Positions 7,196-16,263 of a stretch of DNA of 32,018 nt are shown here, one piece after another. Each line of letters opens with the position of its first letter. Within the stretch, counting starts at the first letter, position 1. The notes below the pieces were generated by a model. That model did not search any database, was not told where the DNA came from, and saw nothing but the letters and a program-made list of their open reading frames with translations. Made by a program: the position numbers and the translations under genes. The DNA is from Caldifarciminota bacterium UBA3073 (GTDB taxonomy: Bacteria > Hydrothermota > UBA3073): contig DFBT01000085.1 in assembly GCA_002366725.1 (NCBI GenBank), forward strand, positions 1-32,018, given 5' to 3'.

Positions 7196-7936
7196 TCACT
7201 GTTTTATTTTCCGGCTGACGATTTTCATTCTCATAGAGTCAAATGTGAGTTCTCCCTTCTCAAAACTTCCATAGAATGCAATTACCTCAAATCCCACCGA
7301 TTCAAGCATTGCTTTGAGTTCATGAAATGAATACATTCTAAGGGAAACATTCTTCTCAATTCTCTCTTCTCCCCGAATTATTATCTGCTTGCCATAGTTG
7401 ATACTCCTTGCAAGGTCAAATTTTCTTACTTCAAGAACCAAACCTTCACCGCTTTCTCTCCAGTCTCTTTCTTTATAGTTTTTTATAATCCAGTCCCGAT
7501 TTATAACATCTATCAAAAATTTACCCTTTGGTTTCAGGGCATTTGAAACATTTTGAAGGACTTTGAGATTGTAATTCTCTTCTTCGAAGAAACCAAACGA
7601 AGTAAACATATTTATTACAGCATCGAATTCCTCATAGAAGGATATATTTCGCATATCACTTTCAATGAAATCTATCTCTACTCCTTTTTCCTTTGCTTTC
7701 GTTCGAGCGGTCTCCAAGTACTGCGAGGTTACATCCACTCCAGTCACCTCATAGCCCCTCTTTGCGAGTTCAATAGAATGCCTTCCCAATCCACAACAGA
7801 GGTCAAGGATTTTTGCGTTCTTAGGGAGTGAAAGCACATCCTCGATAAAGTCCACCTCTCCCGATGCTCTCTCCTCAAAAGATTCTAAGATAGCCTCGCC
7901 ATAAGGCTCATCAAAAAAACTCTTCCACCATTCCAT
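7196..7936 (-). CDS. Class I SAM-dependent methyltransferase
   Basis: 246 residues. Motif I is KILDLCCGLGRHSIELAKRGYEVTGVD near 44-70, followed by IDFIESDMRNISFYEEFDAVINMFTSFGFFEEENYN and LKPKGKFLIDVINRD. The double-cysteine form of motif I (DLCCGLGRH) and the C-terminal LRMYSFHELKAMLESVGFEVIAFYGSF are typical of a widespread family of small methyltransferases of unknown substrate. It starts 17 bases after the TPR-S41 peptidase stop. It is related to the genes at 5796-6563 and at the left window edge, so this locus carries at least three paralogues. Confidence 0.88.
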   Translation of the reverse strand: MEWWKSFFDEPYGEAILESFEERASGEVDFIEDVLSLPKNAKILDLCCGLGRHSIELAKRGYEVTGVDVTSQYLETARTKAKEKGVEIDFIESDMRNISFYEEFDAVINMFTSFGFFEEENYNLKVLQNVSNALKPKGKFLIDVINRDWIIKNYKERDWRESGEGLVLEVRKFDLARSINYGKQIIIRGEERIEKNVSLRMYSFHELKAMLESVGFEVIAFYGSFEKGELTFDSMRMKIVSRKIKQ

Positions 7937-7953
7937 AATATCCTTCTGCTAAA

Positions 7954-9786
7954 TCAATTTTCACTTTCTTTTATCACCTCTAAAGCCTTTGTCAGGACCC
8001 TGTCATAGCCTCTGTATATATCATCCCGTGTTTGATATACCTCTGTATCAGGTGAGACGCCACATCCCACATATTCATCAGTGTTGATGCATACCCTGAG
8101 CATTCCTTCCCCTGGAAGGATTGTGTTTAGACCGTTTCCTGTGCCGCCAGATGTTGTCTCTCCCAAAAGCACAGCTCTTTTATTGTACTTGAGAGGAAGG
8201 AGAAAATCCTCAGCAGCACTACCTGTATACCGTGATATAAGGACAACAACAGGGCCCAAATAATGCTCGTCAACTGAGGGTGTTAGAGACGACTCCGCCT
8301 CGTACCAGTCCTGTTCTATTCCCCTTAATCTGTATAAAGGACGATACTCTCTTGCTTTGAATATCCTGCTCGTTTTTATCGGCTTTTCTATAAGGTGAGA
8401 GGTTATTCTATCCCCTACTGATGAATTACCACCCGTATTATACCTTACATCCAGAATAATTCCCTTCACCTCTTTTAAATCAAGTTTAGCCACTTCTTCT
8501 TCAAATAAAATTGCAGTCTTATCTGAGGCAAAACTGCGAAGGTTGAAGTAAAATATCTCTTTGTCCATTTCTTTTACCTCGACCAGTGGAGAGTCTATTC
8601 CGGTGCTCCACGGGAATTTATTTCCTTTACCCAGTGCTGAATTTCTGGTAAGGGTGGCTTCCCTCTCGCTCCCATCTAAGTCGAAAACAGTCAGTTTAAC
8701 AGGACTGTTCTTCTTTCCCTTTAATAGTGAGGACACATTGGCAAGCCTTTCTCGTTGTGTTTGAGATAGAGCAAGATAAGGTAGTTTCTTTTCCTCAAAG
8801 TATTCTTTCACAGGAACACTATCTACCTCTTTTATCTCAAGACCAGGGTATATATTATTTCTTTTCATCTCTTCTGTATCACCAACTCTCATAACGATAA
8901 ATTTATTTTCTATTACTTCAACCTCAATAGGGGGCATATCCAATCCATCACGCAGTTCATCTGGCAGTGTTATGCGTGTATGATTATCTTTCAAATTTGC
9001 AATGAGTTCCTGGAGTAAGTTATAATACTCTTGCCTATCTTTCGCTTTCATTATCTTTGGTATGTACTCTCTTACAAGATTATCCCAGTCTAAACCCTGG
9101 ACATTTTCAAAATTTGCAAAGTTATATTTAACCTCGGTGTATACCTGCATCAAACCCCATATCTTCTCTTGCGGAGTGCCTTTCCACTCGTAAGTCTCTT
9201 TGATTGCCGCGCTCACAACTTCATAAAACCTCTCATCCTTACGGAGTTCGACAAGACCTCTCCAACTAAAATTACTTAATCCGTTTCTGATGGCTTCATC
9301 CACATACTCCAATCCTTTATCGATCTCTTTCTGAGCAGAATAGGTTTTTGCAATCTCCCAATAGATATCTGCTCTCCTTTGGGGATATCTTTCGGCGCAT
9401 TCAAGAAGACTCCCTCTGTGCCTTTCTGTTGCATCGAAGACGATTTTTTTAAATTCAGACGAATTTCTTATGCTCTCTAAATCAGGGTCGTAGTAAAGCG
9501 CGTGTGAAAACTGCTTGAATCCGTGTTTGAAGGCATCTTCAAGCCAGATAAGTGTGCTCTCGGGGTTACCCTCTCTTCCATAAGAACAGGCTACATTATA
9601 ATATCCCCAACTGTTATCAGGGGCTATTTCAATCATCTTTTTAAAGAGTTCTCTTGCCCCTTCGTAATCTTTCTCATCCAATCGAGTATAGCCCTGCTCT
9701 TCGAGTTTTTCAATCTCGCTGCTCTGTGCAAATATAAAAGACGCCATAAGTAGCACAATGAGGATATATTCTAACCCTTTCAGCAT
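7954..9786 (-). CDS. Exported TPR-containing S41 family peptidase
   Basis: About 610 residues. The ATG at 9786 is chosen because GAGGTGG precedes it and it opens directly into a signal peptide (MLKGLEYILIVLLMASFIFAQ). The longer frame from 9843 would overlap the neighbouring gene. After the signal come TPR-like helices (DYEGARELFKKMIEIAPDNSWGYYNVACSYGREG), then a PDZ-like segment (GLEIKEVDSVPV). The tail-specific-protease fold follows with GIILDVRYNTGG and the catalytic serine in YTGSAAEDF, near residue 523. S41 enzymes cleave C-terminal regions of envelope proteins. The TPR section resembles the decayed gene at 19257-19478. Confidence 0.88.
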   Translation of the reverse strand: MLKGLEYILIVLLMASFIFAQSSEIEKLEEQGYTRLDEKDYEGARELFKKMIEIAPDNSWGYYNVACSYGREGNPESTLIWLEDAFKHGFKQFSHALYYDPDLESIRNSSEFKKIVFDATERHRGSLLECAERYPQRRADIYWEIAKTYSAQKEIDKGLEYVDEAIRNGLSNFSWRGLVELRKDERFYEVVSAAIKETYEWKGTPQEKIWGLMQVYTEVKYNFANFENVQGLDWDNLVREYIPKIMKAKDRQEYYNLLQELIANLKDNHTRITLPDELRDGLDMPPIEVEVIENKFIVMRVGDTEEMKRNNIYPGLEIKEVDSVPVKEYFEEKKLPYLALSQTQRERLANVSSLLKGKKNSPVKLTVFDLDGSEREATLTRNSALGKGNKFPWSTGIDSPLVEVKEMDKEIFYFNLRSFASDKTAILFEEEVAKLDLKEVKGIILDVRYNTGGNSSVGDRITSHLIEKPIKTSRIFKAREYRPLYRLRGIEQDWYEAESSLTPSVDEHYLGPVVVLISRYTGSAAEDFLLPLKYNKRAVLLGETTSGGTGNGLNTILPGEGMLRVCINTDEYVGCGVSPDTEVYQTRDDIYRGYDRVLTKALEVIKESEN

Positions 9787-9832
9787 ATTTACCACCTCTT
9801 TTTCACAAAGGATACAGAAATTAAAAATACCA

Positions 9833-11107
9833 CTACGATTCAATTGTAGCTATGCCAAATAGTTCATTTAATTCCCTCAATCGCTCCCCGTAATCACCAT
9901 AGACCATAACATGGTGGTTACCAGATGTGGTGTGAATAAACTTTCTCGCGTCCACAACTCTTATCTTGACTGTCACCCTGCAATGATCTTCTAAGTCCAC
10001 ACATTTCAAAATCCTTCCCTTTGCGACAAGCATATTTCTTAAGTCACCGTCCAGACGGCAAATTGTAACTTCTTGATTAATGTCCATCATTACAAAGGCG
10101 GTAACACTGCCTATAAATTTTTCCTTATGATAATCCCTTAATATATAAAAGCCCGGTGGTGTATCATATCCCTTCATCTTTAGAGGAGCCACACAATGGT
10201 CTATAGTCAAACTGATATCAGATTCAAAACCTATACCGCCCATAAAGCTGGGTTTATCGGTAAGATGGTGCAGAATTATCATTGAGAGAAGGGAGTTGAT
10301 ATCTGCTTCACAGGCGGCGGGTATCCCTTCATCTCTCAGGTTAGTATAGGCAAAACAGGGAACGGGCAATGGGTCATCGCCATAAGCCATTGTTAACGCC
10401 TCTGCTTCATATTCATTCAGTAAATCTTTCATTACGAGGTACAATTTCGCTACCGCAATAACATCACCCTCATCTGGTTCGAGCACACTTTTTGCTTCTC
10501 CAATCCATTTGTCTGCTATTTTCTTAGCCCGTTCCTCGTCCATATCTTTCCATTTATTTACTACCTTATCACTCTTTATACATTTGATCTCTATTCCAAA
10601 CTTATTCTTAATCGCTTCGATTCCCCCTGAAATACGAGATAGCCATCTTTCCCAAAAAGGATAGTCAGTATTCAGGACGAGTATCTTTGTATTTTCTATT
10701 TTTTTCTTAACCAAGAGAAGCTCTAACAACGAGTTTATATCGTGATAATCGATAGCCACCCAGACATTCTTTCTGGGATAAATGTATTCAAGGGCGTCTA
10801 AAGCTTTCTGTGTAGGACCTCCTTCGTTGAAGATAATCAGAGGAAGGCCGAATTCAGCGATTTTGATCACACAGTTTTCCAAACCGAGATGGGGCTTATA
10901 GAGAAGAATGGCATCCGCTTCTGTCAAGGACTCTTTTAGCGTGGAAACTTCCTTCTCCTCGTTGATTATAAAACCTTTAAGGACCTGGACTTTCCCCGAG
11001 AGATTATCCCCGAGTTCTTCTACAGTCTTCCCAAAGGTCTTCTCCCACCGTTCTTCCTTTCTACAAACCAGAACAGGCAAAACCTTGAGATTCGCTCCTA
11101 ACATCAT
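9833..11107 (-). CDS. L-fucose/L-arabinose isomerase-like protein
   Basis: 424 residues, shorter than bacterial FucI (about 590) but within the range of the FucI/AraA-like superfamily. The middle block DPLPVPCFAYTNLRDEGIPAACEADINSLLSMIILHHLTDKPSFMG carries the conserved Glu/Asp metal-site region. DISLTIDHCVAPLKMKG and the C-terminal TSGNHHVMVYGDYGERL provide histidines as in sugar isomerases. The N-terminal half is an NAD-fold-like domain. The likely role is aldose-ketose isomerisation of an unidentified sugar. GAGGTG lies very close to the first ATG and is better spaced for the second at 11104. No sugar kinase or aldolase is adjacent, so the pathway is unclear. Confidence 0.72.
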   Translation of the reverse strand: MMLGANLKVLPVLVCRKEERWEKTFGKTVEELGDNLSGKVQVLKGFIINEEKEVSTLKESLTEADAILLYKPHLGLENCVIKIAEFGLPLIIFNEGGPTQKALDALEYIYPRKNVWVAIDYHDINSLLELLLVKKKIENTKILVLNTDYPFWERWLSRISGGIEAIKNKFGIEIKCIKSDKVVNKWKDMDEERAKKIADKWIGEAKSVLEPDEGDVIAVAKLYLVMKDLLNEYEAEALTMAYGDDPLPVPCFAYTNLRDEGIPAACEADINSLLSMIILHHLTDKPSFMGGIGFESDISLTIDHCVAPLKMKGYDTPPGFYILRDYHKEKFIGSVTAFVMMDINQEVTICRLDGDLRNMLVAKGRILKCVDLEDHCRVTVKIRVVDARKFIHTTSGNHHVMVYGDYGERLRELNELFGIATIES

Positions 11108-11203
11108 TCACCTCATTTCATTATTTCGCAATTGCACAATCATCGAATGAAAAATCATTGCGTAACTTTCTTTGAGTGGCTGCCACTCGTTGTAAACAGC
11201 ATT

Positions 11204-11457
11204 TCACTTTCTCCCCTTCATTATCCAGTGGGCACCTTCTAATTTGATACTTTTAATTTTATTAAATCCATTTCTTTTTAGAATGAATTCTACAATCCAG
11301 GGAAACCAGAGATAGAAGTCGTCTTCAAAATACTTTCCCGATTATCGCTATATTTTTTCAATAGTTCCATTGTCCTTACTCTTCGTTCTTCACCTCTCTT
11401 TGACAACGGGTCATATATCTGGTCATAAAACCCATAAAAAAGTCTATAGTCATTCAT
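11204..11457 (-). pseudogene. Methyltransferase pseudogene with internal deletion
   Basis: Behind a GGAGG ribosome binding site the frame starts MNDYRLFYGFYDQIYDPL and continues to about LLKKYSDN, a typical methyltransferase N-terminus, then soon meets a TAG. In another frame the same stretch encodes GKYFEDDFYLWFPWIVEF and ends GAHWIMKGRK-stop, a typical C-terminus of such proteins. The SAM-binding core is missing between them. The simplest reading is one gene that lost its middle with a frame change. The rest of the 432-base gap (11108-11539) shows a small GAGTGG-CTG-CCACTC hairpin near 11174 and nothing else recognisable. Confidence 0.7.
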
Positions 11458-11539
11458 AAATTCCTCCATTCGACGGTTTGTCTACTCATAAAATCTACAT
11501 AACCGAGATCACTTATTTTCAGGATGTTTTTCTCAATTA

Positions 11540-12220
11540 TTATCTCCTCTCAATTATACTTATAGTCTCGTACAACTGGCTTACTTTCAAACAGTTAACA
11601 TCTGGATATTTGCCTTCTCTATCTATAAGAATGGGGATCATGCCAACAGATAACGCTCCCCGGACATCGTGTTCATAATTATCCCCAATGTGGAAAGATT
11701 CCCCCGGCGAAGCATTCGATTTCATCAGGGCAATCTGAAATATCCTAGCATCGGGCTTCTCAACGCCCACCTCCTGGGAATAGGTAATGGTGGAAAAGTA
11801 TTTCATTATTTTAACGCGCCTGAGTATGTACAGAATTCGAGAATCTATGTTGGATATGATACCAAGCTGATAACCTCTGTCGTATAAATAGGATAGCGTG
11901 GAATCCACTTCTGGATATATTTTCCACTGTATGAAGTGGTCGAACTCACTCGATACAATTTTAGCCAATTTATCATTGCGCACCCCCAATTCATTGAGTA
12001 AAAATTTATCGAGACTCTCGTACATTTCATTTGTTCTTCCCTTATAGTTAAGATAGGCTGAACCACCAAAAATTACATCTGCCTTTTTATATGCGTTTCT
12101 TATCTCCTCTATATCCAACCTGATGCCGTGCTCTAAGCAGATTAGACGAAATACCTCTTCCTTAGATGGGGTCGAATAAACCAGTGTCGTGCCGAGATCG
12201 AAAAAGATCACCATCATCAC
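11540..12220 (-). CDS. HAD-superfamily hydrolase (subfamily IA)
   Basis: 226 residues with all four HAD motifs. Motif I is FFDLGTTL with nucleophile Asp8; the usual second Asp is Gly, as in some HAD members. Motif II is LGIISNIDS, motif III the lysine in VGVEKPDARIF, and motif IV HIGDNYEHDVRGA. A helical cap sits between motifs I and II, giving the C1-cap phosphatase/dehalogenase type. GGGAGA precedes the first of three consecutive ATGs. It is probably a small-molecule phosphatase; the altered motif I makes the substrate and even activity uncertain. Confidence 0.86.
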   Translation of the reverse strand: MMMVIFFDLGTTLVYSTPSKEEVFRLICLEHGIRLDIEEIRNAYKKADVIFGGSAYLNYKGRTNEMYESLDKFLLNELGVRNDKLAKIVSSEFDHFIQWKIYPEVDSTLSYLYDRGYQLGIISNIDSRILYILRRVKIMKYFSTITYSQEVGVEKPDARIFQIALMKSNASPGESFHIGDNYEHDVRGALSVGMIPILIDREGKYPDVNCLKVSQLYETISIIERR

Positions 12221-12358
12221 AATTCTCCCGGTAGATGTAATTGTCTCTTAACATTGATTCATGATGTGTAACTCATACTACAGCACTCCAAAGTTCTCGA
12301 TGGATAATGCACACATCTTTTCTGATTATTTTTCATTTGAAAAATACTTGTTTAAAAT

Positions 12359-12394
12359 ATCTGTGTCAATCTGCGTCAATCTGCGTCCTGAAAA
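12359..12394. repeat. Periodic intergenic repeat, copy A
   Basis: On the minus strand the unit ACGCAGATTG occurs twice, followed by ACACAGAT, a 10-base period. It lies between the C25 peptidase stop and the HAD gene. It belongs with the repeats at 15185, 16194 and 21686. Confidence 0.65.
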
Positions 12395-12431
12395 TGCTGA
12401 TGCCTGCCTTACCACCCAACGACTTAAGAAA

Positions 12432-15035
12432 TTATCGCACGATGAACATCTTTCGGGTCGATTCAAATTTGCCGGCTCTCATGTGATAAAAATAGATACC
12501 CGCCGGCAATCTGCGGCCCGAATTACCGATACCATTCCACTTGATCTCGTGGTAACCCGCTTTCAATTGCTCATCCACCAGGGTTGCAACCCTCTTGCCA
12601 AGTATATCGTAAATCGCCATATAAACCCTGGAATCGATGGGTAAGCCAAACGATATGGTAGTTTTCTTGAAGAATGGGTTGGGATAATTTTGACCGGCGA
12701 AGAACTTGCTCGGCTTCTCATCCTCCGCATCTTCAACCCCCACGAGCCCTGCGGTGAATGTATAGCAACTGTCGGGTGCATTGGGAGGGTCGGTAGATAC
12801 ATTTGGAGCGATGGCTATATCGCACGCCCGTATGTAATAACTGACCAATGTGTTGTGTGAAGCCTGTTCCGGTATTTCGGCAAAGTAGTGTATGGTTTCT
12901 ATCGGAGTCATTTGCAGATATGTCCATTCGGGACCGATATCCGTCCTGTAACACAAGTAAACACTATCCACACCGTTAACATCACCCACATCTGTATAAA
13001 TCTCAAACGGACCCATATAACTCGTATCACACCATACCGTAGTCGATTCTATAACCGGCGGGCGGGTATCAATTGTGAGGTTAAATGGGGACGACCAATC
13101 TGACCATCCAAATCTGTTTCCAGCACACACGCGCCAATAATAGAGGCTATCGGCCAATGGACTGGTTGGTATATAGACAGAAGATGTGAGTGTAGAATCA
13201 TCTATCAGGGGTGAGGGAAAACCGATGTCATCCTCTATTTGCAGCCAGTATTTAGTGGCGCATGTTGCATCGCACCAGTCAAACAGGGGTGTATTATCGC
13301 TTATGAATGAACCACTATCGGGGGTAATAGGGGAGGGAATCGGAGGAACATCAATAAAGTAAAACAAACCATTCTCAGAAACACAAAAGGTGAACTGTAC
13401 GAAGGCACCCGAGAGTACACAGTCTTCAAGATGTAACTGTGTACTATCGCCAAAAACAGCACCGTCGTCAACATCAAATAGCACCTCAACGATAGGTCCT
13501 TCTCCAGGTAAGATGGAATCTCGTACCGTACTCTGCATCGAAATCCTCACTGAATCTGGACATATGCTGTATCCAAGGTTCATAAAAGAACTGCGGGAGG
13601 TGGTGGCAATGCTATCCACCGTGAGTAGTGAGCCGTCGAATTTCAGGAGAAATTGAACACCCGTAATTCCCATTGGGTTATCGAGTTCAATATTTATGGG
13701 ATTATCCTCCGATAGGGGAGGGCCACATCCATCTGCAACGCTCAGGGTGCAAACACAAGATGATAAATCATGTCCCGAGGGTTTAAGAAATGGGTCACCC
13801 AGAAGGGTCATTCCATAGTGCCAGCAGAGTTCGTCAAAGCTAACTCCCCATTGAGTAATATGCGCAAACCACTCCCTAAATGCCTCACCTATTGTTTTTT
13901 CCTGGGAGAGAGGTAGATAAAAAAAGTAGAATTCGAGCATGCTGCCGGTCTTTGTTGAGCCGATGGCACCAACTCCGTAATTTTGATTAAAGATTGTCCT
14001 TCCACCACCGTAACCATTTTCCGTGTATCGGGCAAATGAACAGGCAAAATGATTATAGAAATTTGCCGGTGGATCCTGACTTGTATATTCTGAAGACCAG
14101 TAGTAATCAACAGAGTTATGGTCATTATAGTAAAATTGATGACCACCCGGCCACGAATGTGCGAAGACAGAGACCCATGCCCTTACAGTATCAAGCCTGA
14201 CCCTGTAGTCGCTTGCCCTGGTTGTATTGGGGTCGGAGACACAAAGGACATCATCGTAGAGTAGGGAGACATTCGAGCTCCATGAAGGCGCCCAATATTC
14301 CCAGTCATCATCAACATAAACCATAGCTCTGTGTTGCAGCTCAATGTTGTTGCGGCGATAGGCATCATCTTTTGTGAGGTAATTTTTTATGAGAAGTGTA
14401 TCATAACCGATCCCCGTGGGTACCAACCTGCCGATATATATTTCCGGGGATAAGTTGCCCGAATGGCCATCAAATATGCTATCCTGTCCCGGAACGAGAC
14501 CGTCACCAACATGTCTGAAATCGTCTGACCATTCACCATCGAGGTCCATATAGAATAGGTCAACGGGCCATTCCGCATAACCATACTCATTGAAGTCATT
14601 CGCTACCTGAAACCATGCGATGGGAAGGTTGCCAATGAACAATGCCCCTTCAATATTATCTGAGTTATAGAGGTCATAAAGAAAAGAACGAAGACTGTCC
14701 GGTGGACCACCGGAGACCTCATAACTCATCACGGTGTAACCCTCTTGCTGGAGATCGAGTATGAGTTGATTCAATTCATTCGTGAGTGAGGATGTAATAC
14801 TCTCTTCGGTAATAATTGCTACGATGCCCGACCTGCCATCGCCGATAACCATTTTACCCGTTTTAACGGAAAAATTGGTGTACGGGTGAACGGCAATCCA
14901 CTCCTTAAATGTTCCGGGTCTTGAGCCGGGAGGACCCGCCCACCGCAGCAGCGTGACCTCGTCCTGAGGAGCACCAGATAAAGCAACTCCACAGAGAGCG
15001 ATATAGCTCATTACAGCGAGTTCTCTAACCATCAT
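12432..15035 (-). CDS. Secreted C25 (gingipain-like) peptidase with T9SS-type sorting domain
   Basis: About 867 residues. The start at 15035 (or 15032) follows AAGGAGAGG and opens a signal peptide (MVRELAVMSYIALCGVALSG). The next 400 residues look like peptidase family C25: IGNLPIAWF, PVDLFYMDLDGEW and YIGRLVP. Candidate catalytic His298 lies in FAHSWPGGH and Cys337 in NHFACSFARY (counted from the TTG at 15050). A cohesin-like beta domain follows (about 435-560), then two FN3/Ig-like domains. The C-terminal domain holds QNYPNPF, YDILGKRVATLVD and AGIYFYHMRAG, the hallmark of type IX secretion sorting. It is therefore predicted to be exported and cell-surface bound. It stands as a single gene. 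Confidence 0.88.
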   Translation of the reverse strand: MMVRELAVMSYIALCGVALSGAPQDEVTLLRWAGPPGSRPGTFKEWIAVHPYTNFSVKTGKMVIGDGRSGIVAIITEESITSSLTNELNQLILDLQQEGYTVMSYEVSGGPPDSLRSFLYDLYNSDNIEGALFIGNLPIAWFQVANDFNEYGYAEWPVDLFYMDLDGEWSDDFRHVGDGLVPGQDSIFDGHSGNLSPEIYIGRLVPTGIGYDTLLIKNYLTKDDAYRRNNIELQHRAMVYVDDDWEYWAPSWSSNVSLLYDDVLCVSDPNTTRASDYRVRLDTVRAWVSVFAHSWPGGHQFYYNDHNSVDYYWSSEYTSQDPPANFYNHFACSFARYTENGYGGGRTIFNQNYGVGAIGSTKTGSMLEFYFFYLPLSQEKTIGEAFREWFAHITQWGVSFDELCWHYGMTLLGDPFLKPSGHDLSSCVCTLSVADGCGPPLSEDNPINIELDNPMGITGVQFLLKFDGSLLTVDSIATTSRSSFMNLGYSICPDSVRISMQSTVRDSILPGEGPIVEVLFDVDDGAVFGDSTQLHLEDCVLSGAFVQFTFCVSENGLFYFIDVPPIPSPITPDSGSFISDNTPLFDWCDATCATKYWLQIEDDIGFPSPLIDDSTLTSSVYIPTSPLADSLYYWRVCAGNRFGWSDWSSPFNLTIDTRPPVIESTTVWCDTSYMGPFEIYTDVGDVNGVDSVYLCYRTDIGPEWTYLQMTPIETIHYFAEIPEQASHNTLVSYYIRACDIAIAPNVSTDPPNAPDSCYTFTAGLVGVEDAEDEKPSKFFAGQNYPNPFFKKTTISFGLPIDSRVYMAIYDILGKRVATLVDEQLKAGYHEIKWNGIGNSGRRLPAGIYFYHMRAGKFESTRKMFIVR

Positions 15036-15050
15036 AACCTCTCCTTTCAA

Positions 15051-15068
15051 TCTTCACTATTGTGAAGA
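15051..15068. promoter_or_regulatory. Perfect inverted repeat upstream of the C25 peptidase
   Basis: TCTTCAC-TATT-GTGAAGA is a perfect 7-4-7 dyad, just upstream of the ribosome binding site and 15 bases before the start codon. It could be an operator or a 5'-leader hairpin. No regulator gene is adjacent. Confidence 0.5.
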
Positions 15069-15169
15069 CCTTAACAATAAATCCCGCCTTTTATAAGACC
15101 TATATAGGCAGTGGACAGGCATCTGCCTCTTACCGATGTTGTCCTAAAGTGACGAGCAGCATCTCAATA

Positions 15170-16099
15170 CTAATTCTGCCACTTTTCTGTGTTCATCTGC
15201 GTTAATCGGCGTCCAATCGAAAGGGAATCAACCATTTTTCTTATCGCACGAATATGTTCCGGTGTTGTTCCACAGCAACCCCCAACTATCGATACCCCCG
15301 AGGCAATTAGCTCTTTTGCCTTTTCTGCCATAAATTCCGGTGTCTCGCGATATACCGGTGTATTACCTTGCAGTTTTGGAAGACCTGTATTGGGTTGCAT
15401 GATCAGGGGGAGGTCGCTGCATTTCTTGAACTCACGGGCTATTTTTATCATATTTTCTATTCCATTACCACAGTTTGAACCTATAATATCTGCCCCCGCT
15501 ATTTCAAGTCCCGATGCTGCCTTTTCAATGTCTATTCCCATTATAGTGTAAAAGCCCCTCGGTGTTGAGTCAAATGTCATCGTTGCCATTACGGAAAGTG
15601 AGGGAGAAATGTTTTTTGCCGCCTTAATCGCCAGCGTTGCCTCTCTCAGATCGGTCATCGTCTCTATGCATATTACATCGACCCCGGCGTCAATGAGGGC
15701 TTTTATCTGTCTTTCAAAACTGTTGTACACATCTTTGGGTTCGGTATCTCCGTATGGTTTCAAAAGTCTACCCGTTGGGCCACAGGAGGCGGAGATGTAA
15801 GCACGGTTTCCCACGACCCTTCTAACTGCGAGAACAGCGTTTCTGTTTATCTCCTCTGTCTTATGCTCGATAGAATAAAGAGAGAGCTTCAGCGGGGATG
15901 CCCCGAAGGTATTGGCCTGAATTATGTCTGCACCGGCATCAAAATAAAGACCGGCGATTTCTTCCGGAATCTCGGGATGTGTGAGGTTAACGGATTCGGG
16001 ACATTCACCCGCTTCAAGGTGCTTCATCAGCATTGTTCCCATTGCACCATCTGCAACCAGTATTTCCCCTTCTTTTAACCGTTCAAGCAATTTCTTCAT
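15170..16099 (-). CDS. Homocysteine S-methyltransferase (MetH N-terminal domain-like)
   Basis: 309-residue TIM barrel of the Hcy-binding family. The barrel starts EGEILVADGAMGTMLM. The three zinc-binding cysteines are C210 in GSNCGNG and C275/C276 in VGGCCGTTPEHI. It aligns in length and motifs with the first module of cobalamin-dependent MetH rather than with full MetH. It is the last gene of a block with a corrinoid protein, a MetH-activation-like protein and an MttB-family enzyme. It therefore probably moves a corrinoid-bound methyl group to homocysteine, giving methionine. The alternative is a corrinoid-independent betaine- or S-methylmethionine-type transferase. Its last dozen residues (RRLTQMNTEKWQN) are encoded by a copy of the dispersed repeat. 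Confidence 0.87.
   Translation of the reverse strand: MKKLLERLKEGEILVADGAMGTMLMKHLEAGECPESVNLTHPEIPEEIAGLYFDAGADIIQANTFGASPLKLSLYSIEHKTEEINRNAVLAVRRVVGNRAYISASCGPTGRLLKPYGDTEPKDVYNSFERQIKALIDAGVDVICIETMTDLREATLAIKAAKNISPSLSVMATMTFDSTPRGFYTIMGIDIEKAASGLEIAGADIIGSNCGNGIENMIKIAREFKKCSDLPLIMQPNTGLPKLQGNTPVYRETPEFMAEKAKELIASGVSIVGGCCGTTPEHIRAIRKMVDSLSIGRRLTQMNTEKWQN
15185..15214. repeat. Periodic repeat, copy B, inside the 3' end of a CDS
   Basis: On the minus strand it reads ACGCCGATTA then ACGCAGATGA then ACACAGA, the same 10-base unit as copy A. It lies within the homocysteine methyltransferase frame and supplies its C-terminal tail just before the TAG at 15170. Confidence 0.6.
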
Positions 16100-16193
16100 A
16101 TCAACTTCTTCTTTTCCTGTTTTTTAACCCCTTCGCATTAAAATTTATCAGTTAACAAACTCTTACCTGTTTACCCTCTTCGGATAGGGATTT

Positions 16194-16230
16194 CGCAGAT
16201 AAAAATAGTTTAATCTGTGTAATCTGTGGC
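16194..16230. repeat. Periodic intergenic repeat, copy C
   Basis: On the minus strand GCCACAGATT-ACACAGATTA is followed some bases later by an inverted TATCTGCG. The unit matches the other copies. It sits between the corrinoid protein and the homocysteine methyltransferase, inside the probable operon. Confidence 0.6.
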
Positions 16231-16263
16231 TGATGACCTCCCTGCCGAAGGTGTGGCTTTTGC

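Noticed and set aside
9787..9843. Upstream start for the S41 peptidase at 9843
   Set aside because: The extension MNRSGIFNFC has no ribosome binding site, overlaps the upstream gene and would bury the signal peptide. ATG 9786 has GAGGTGG and opens directly into the signal.
12359..12394. CRISPR array
   Set aside because: Units are only 9-10 bases with no spacers, and no cas genes are present.
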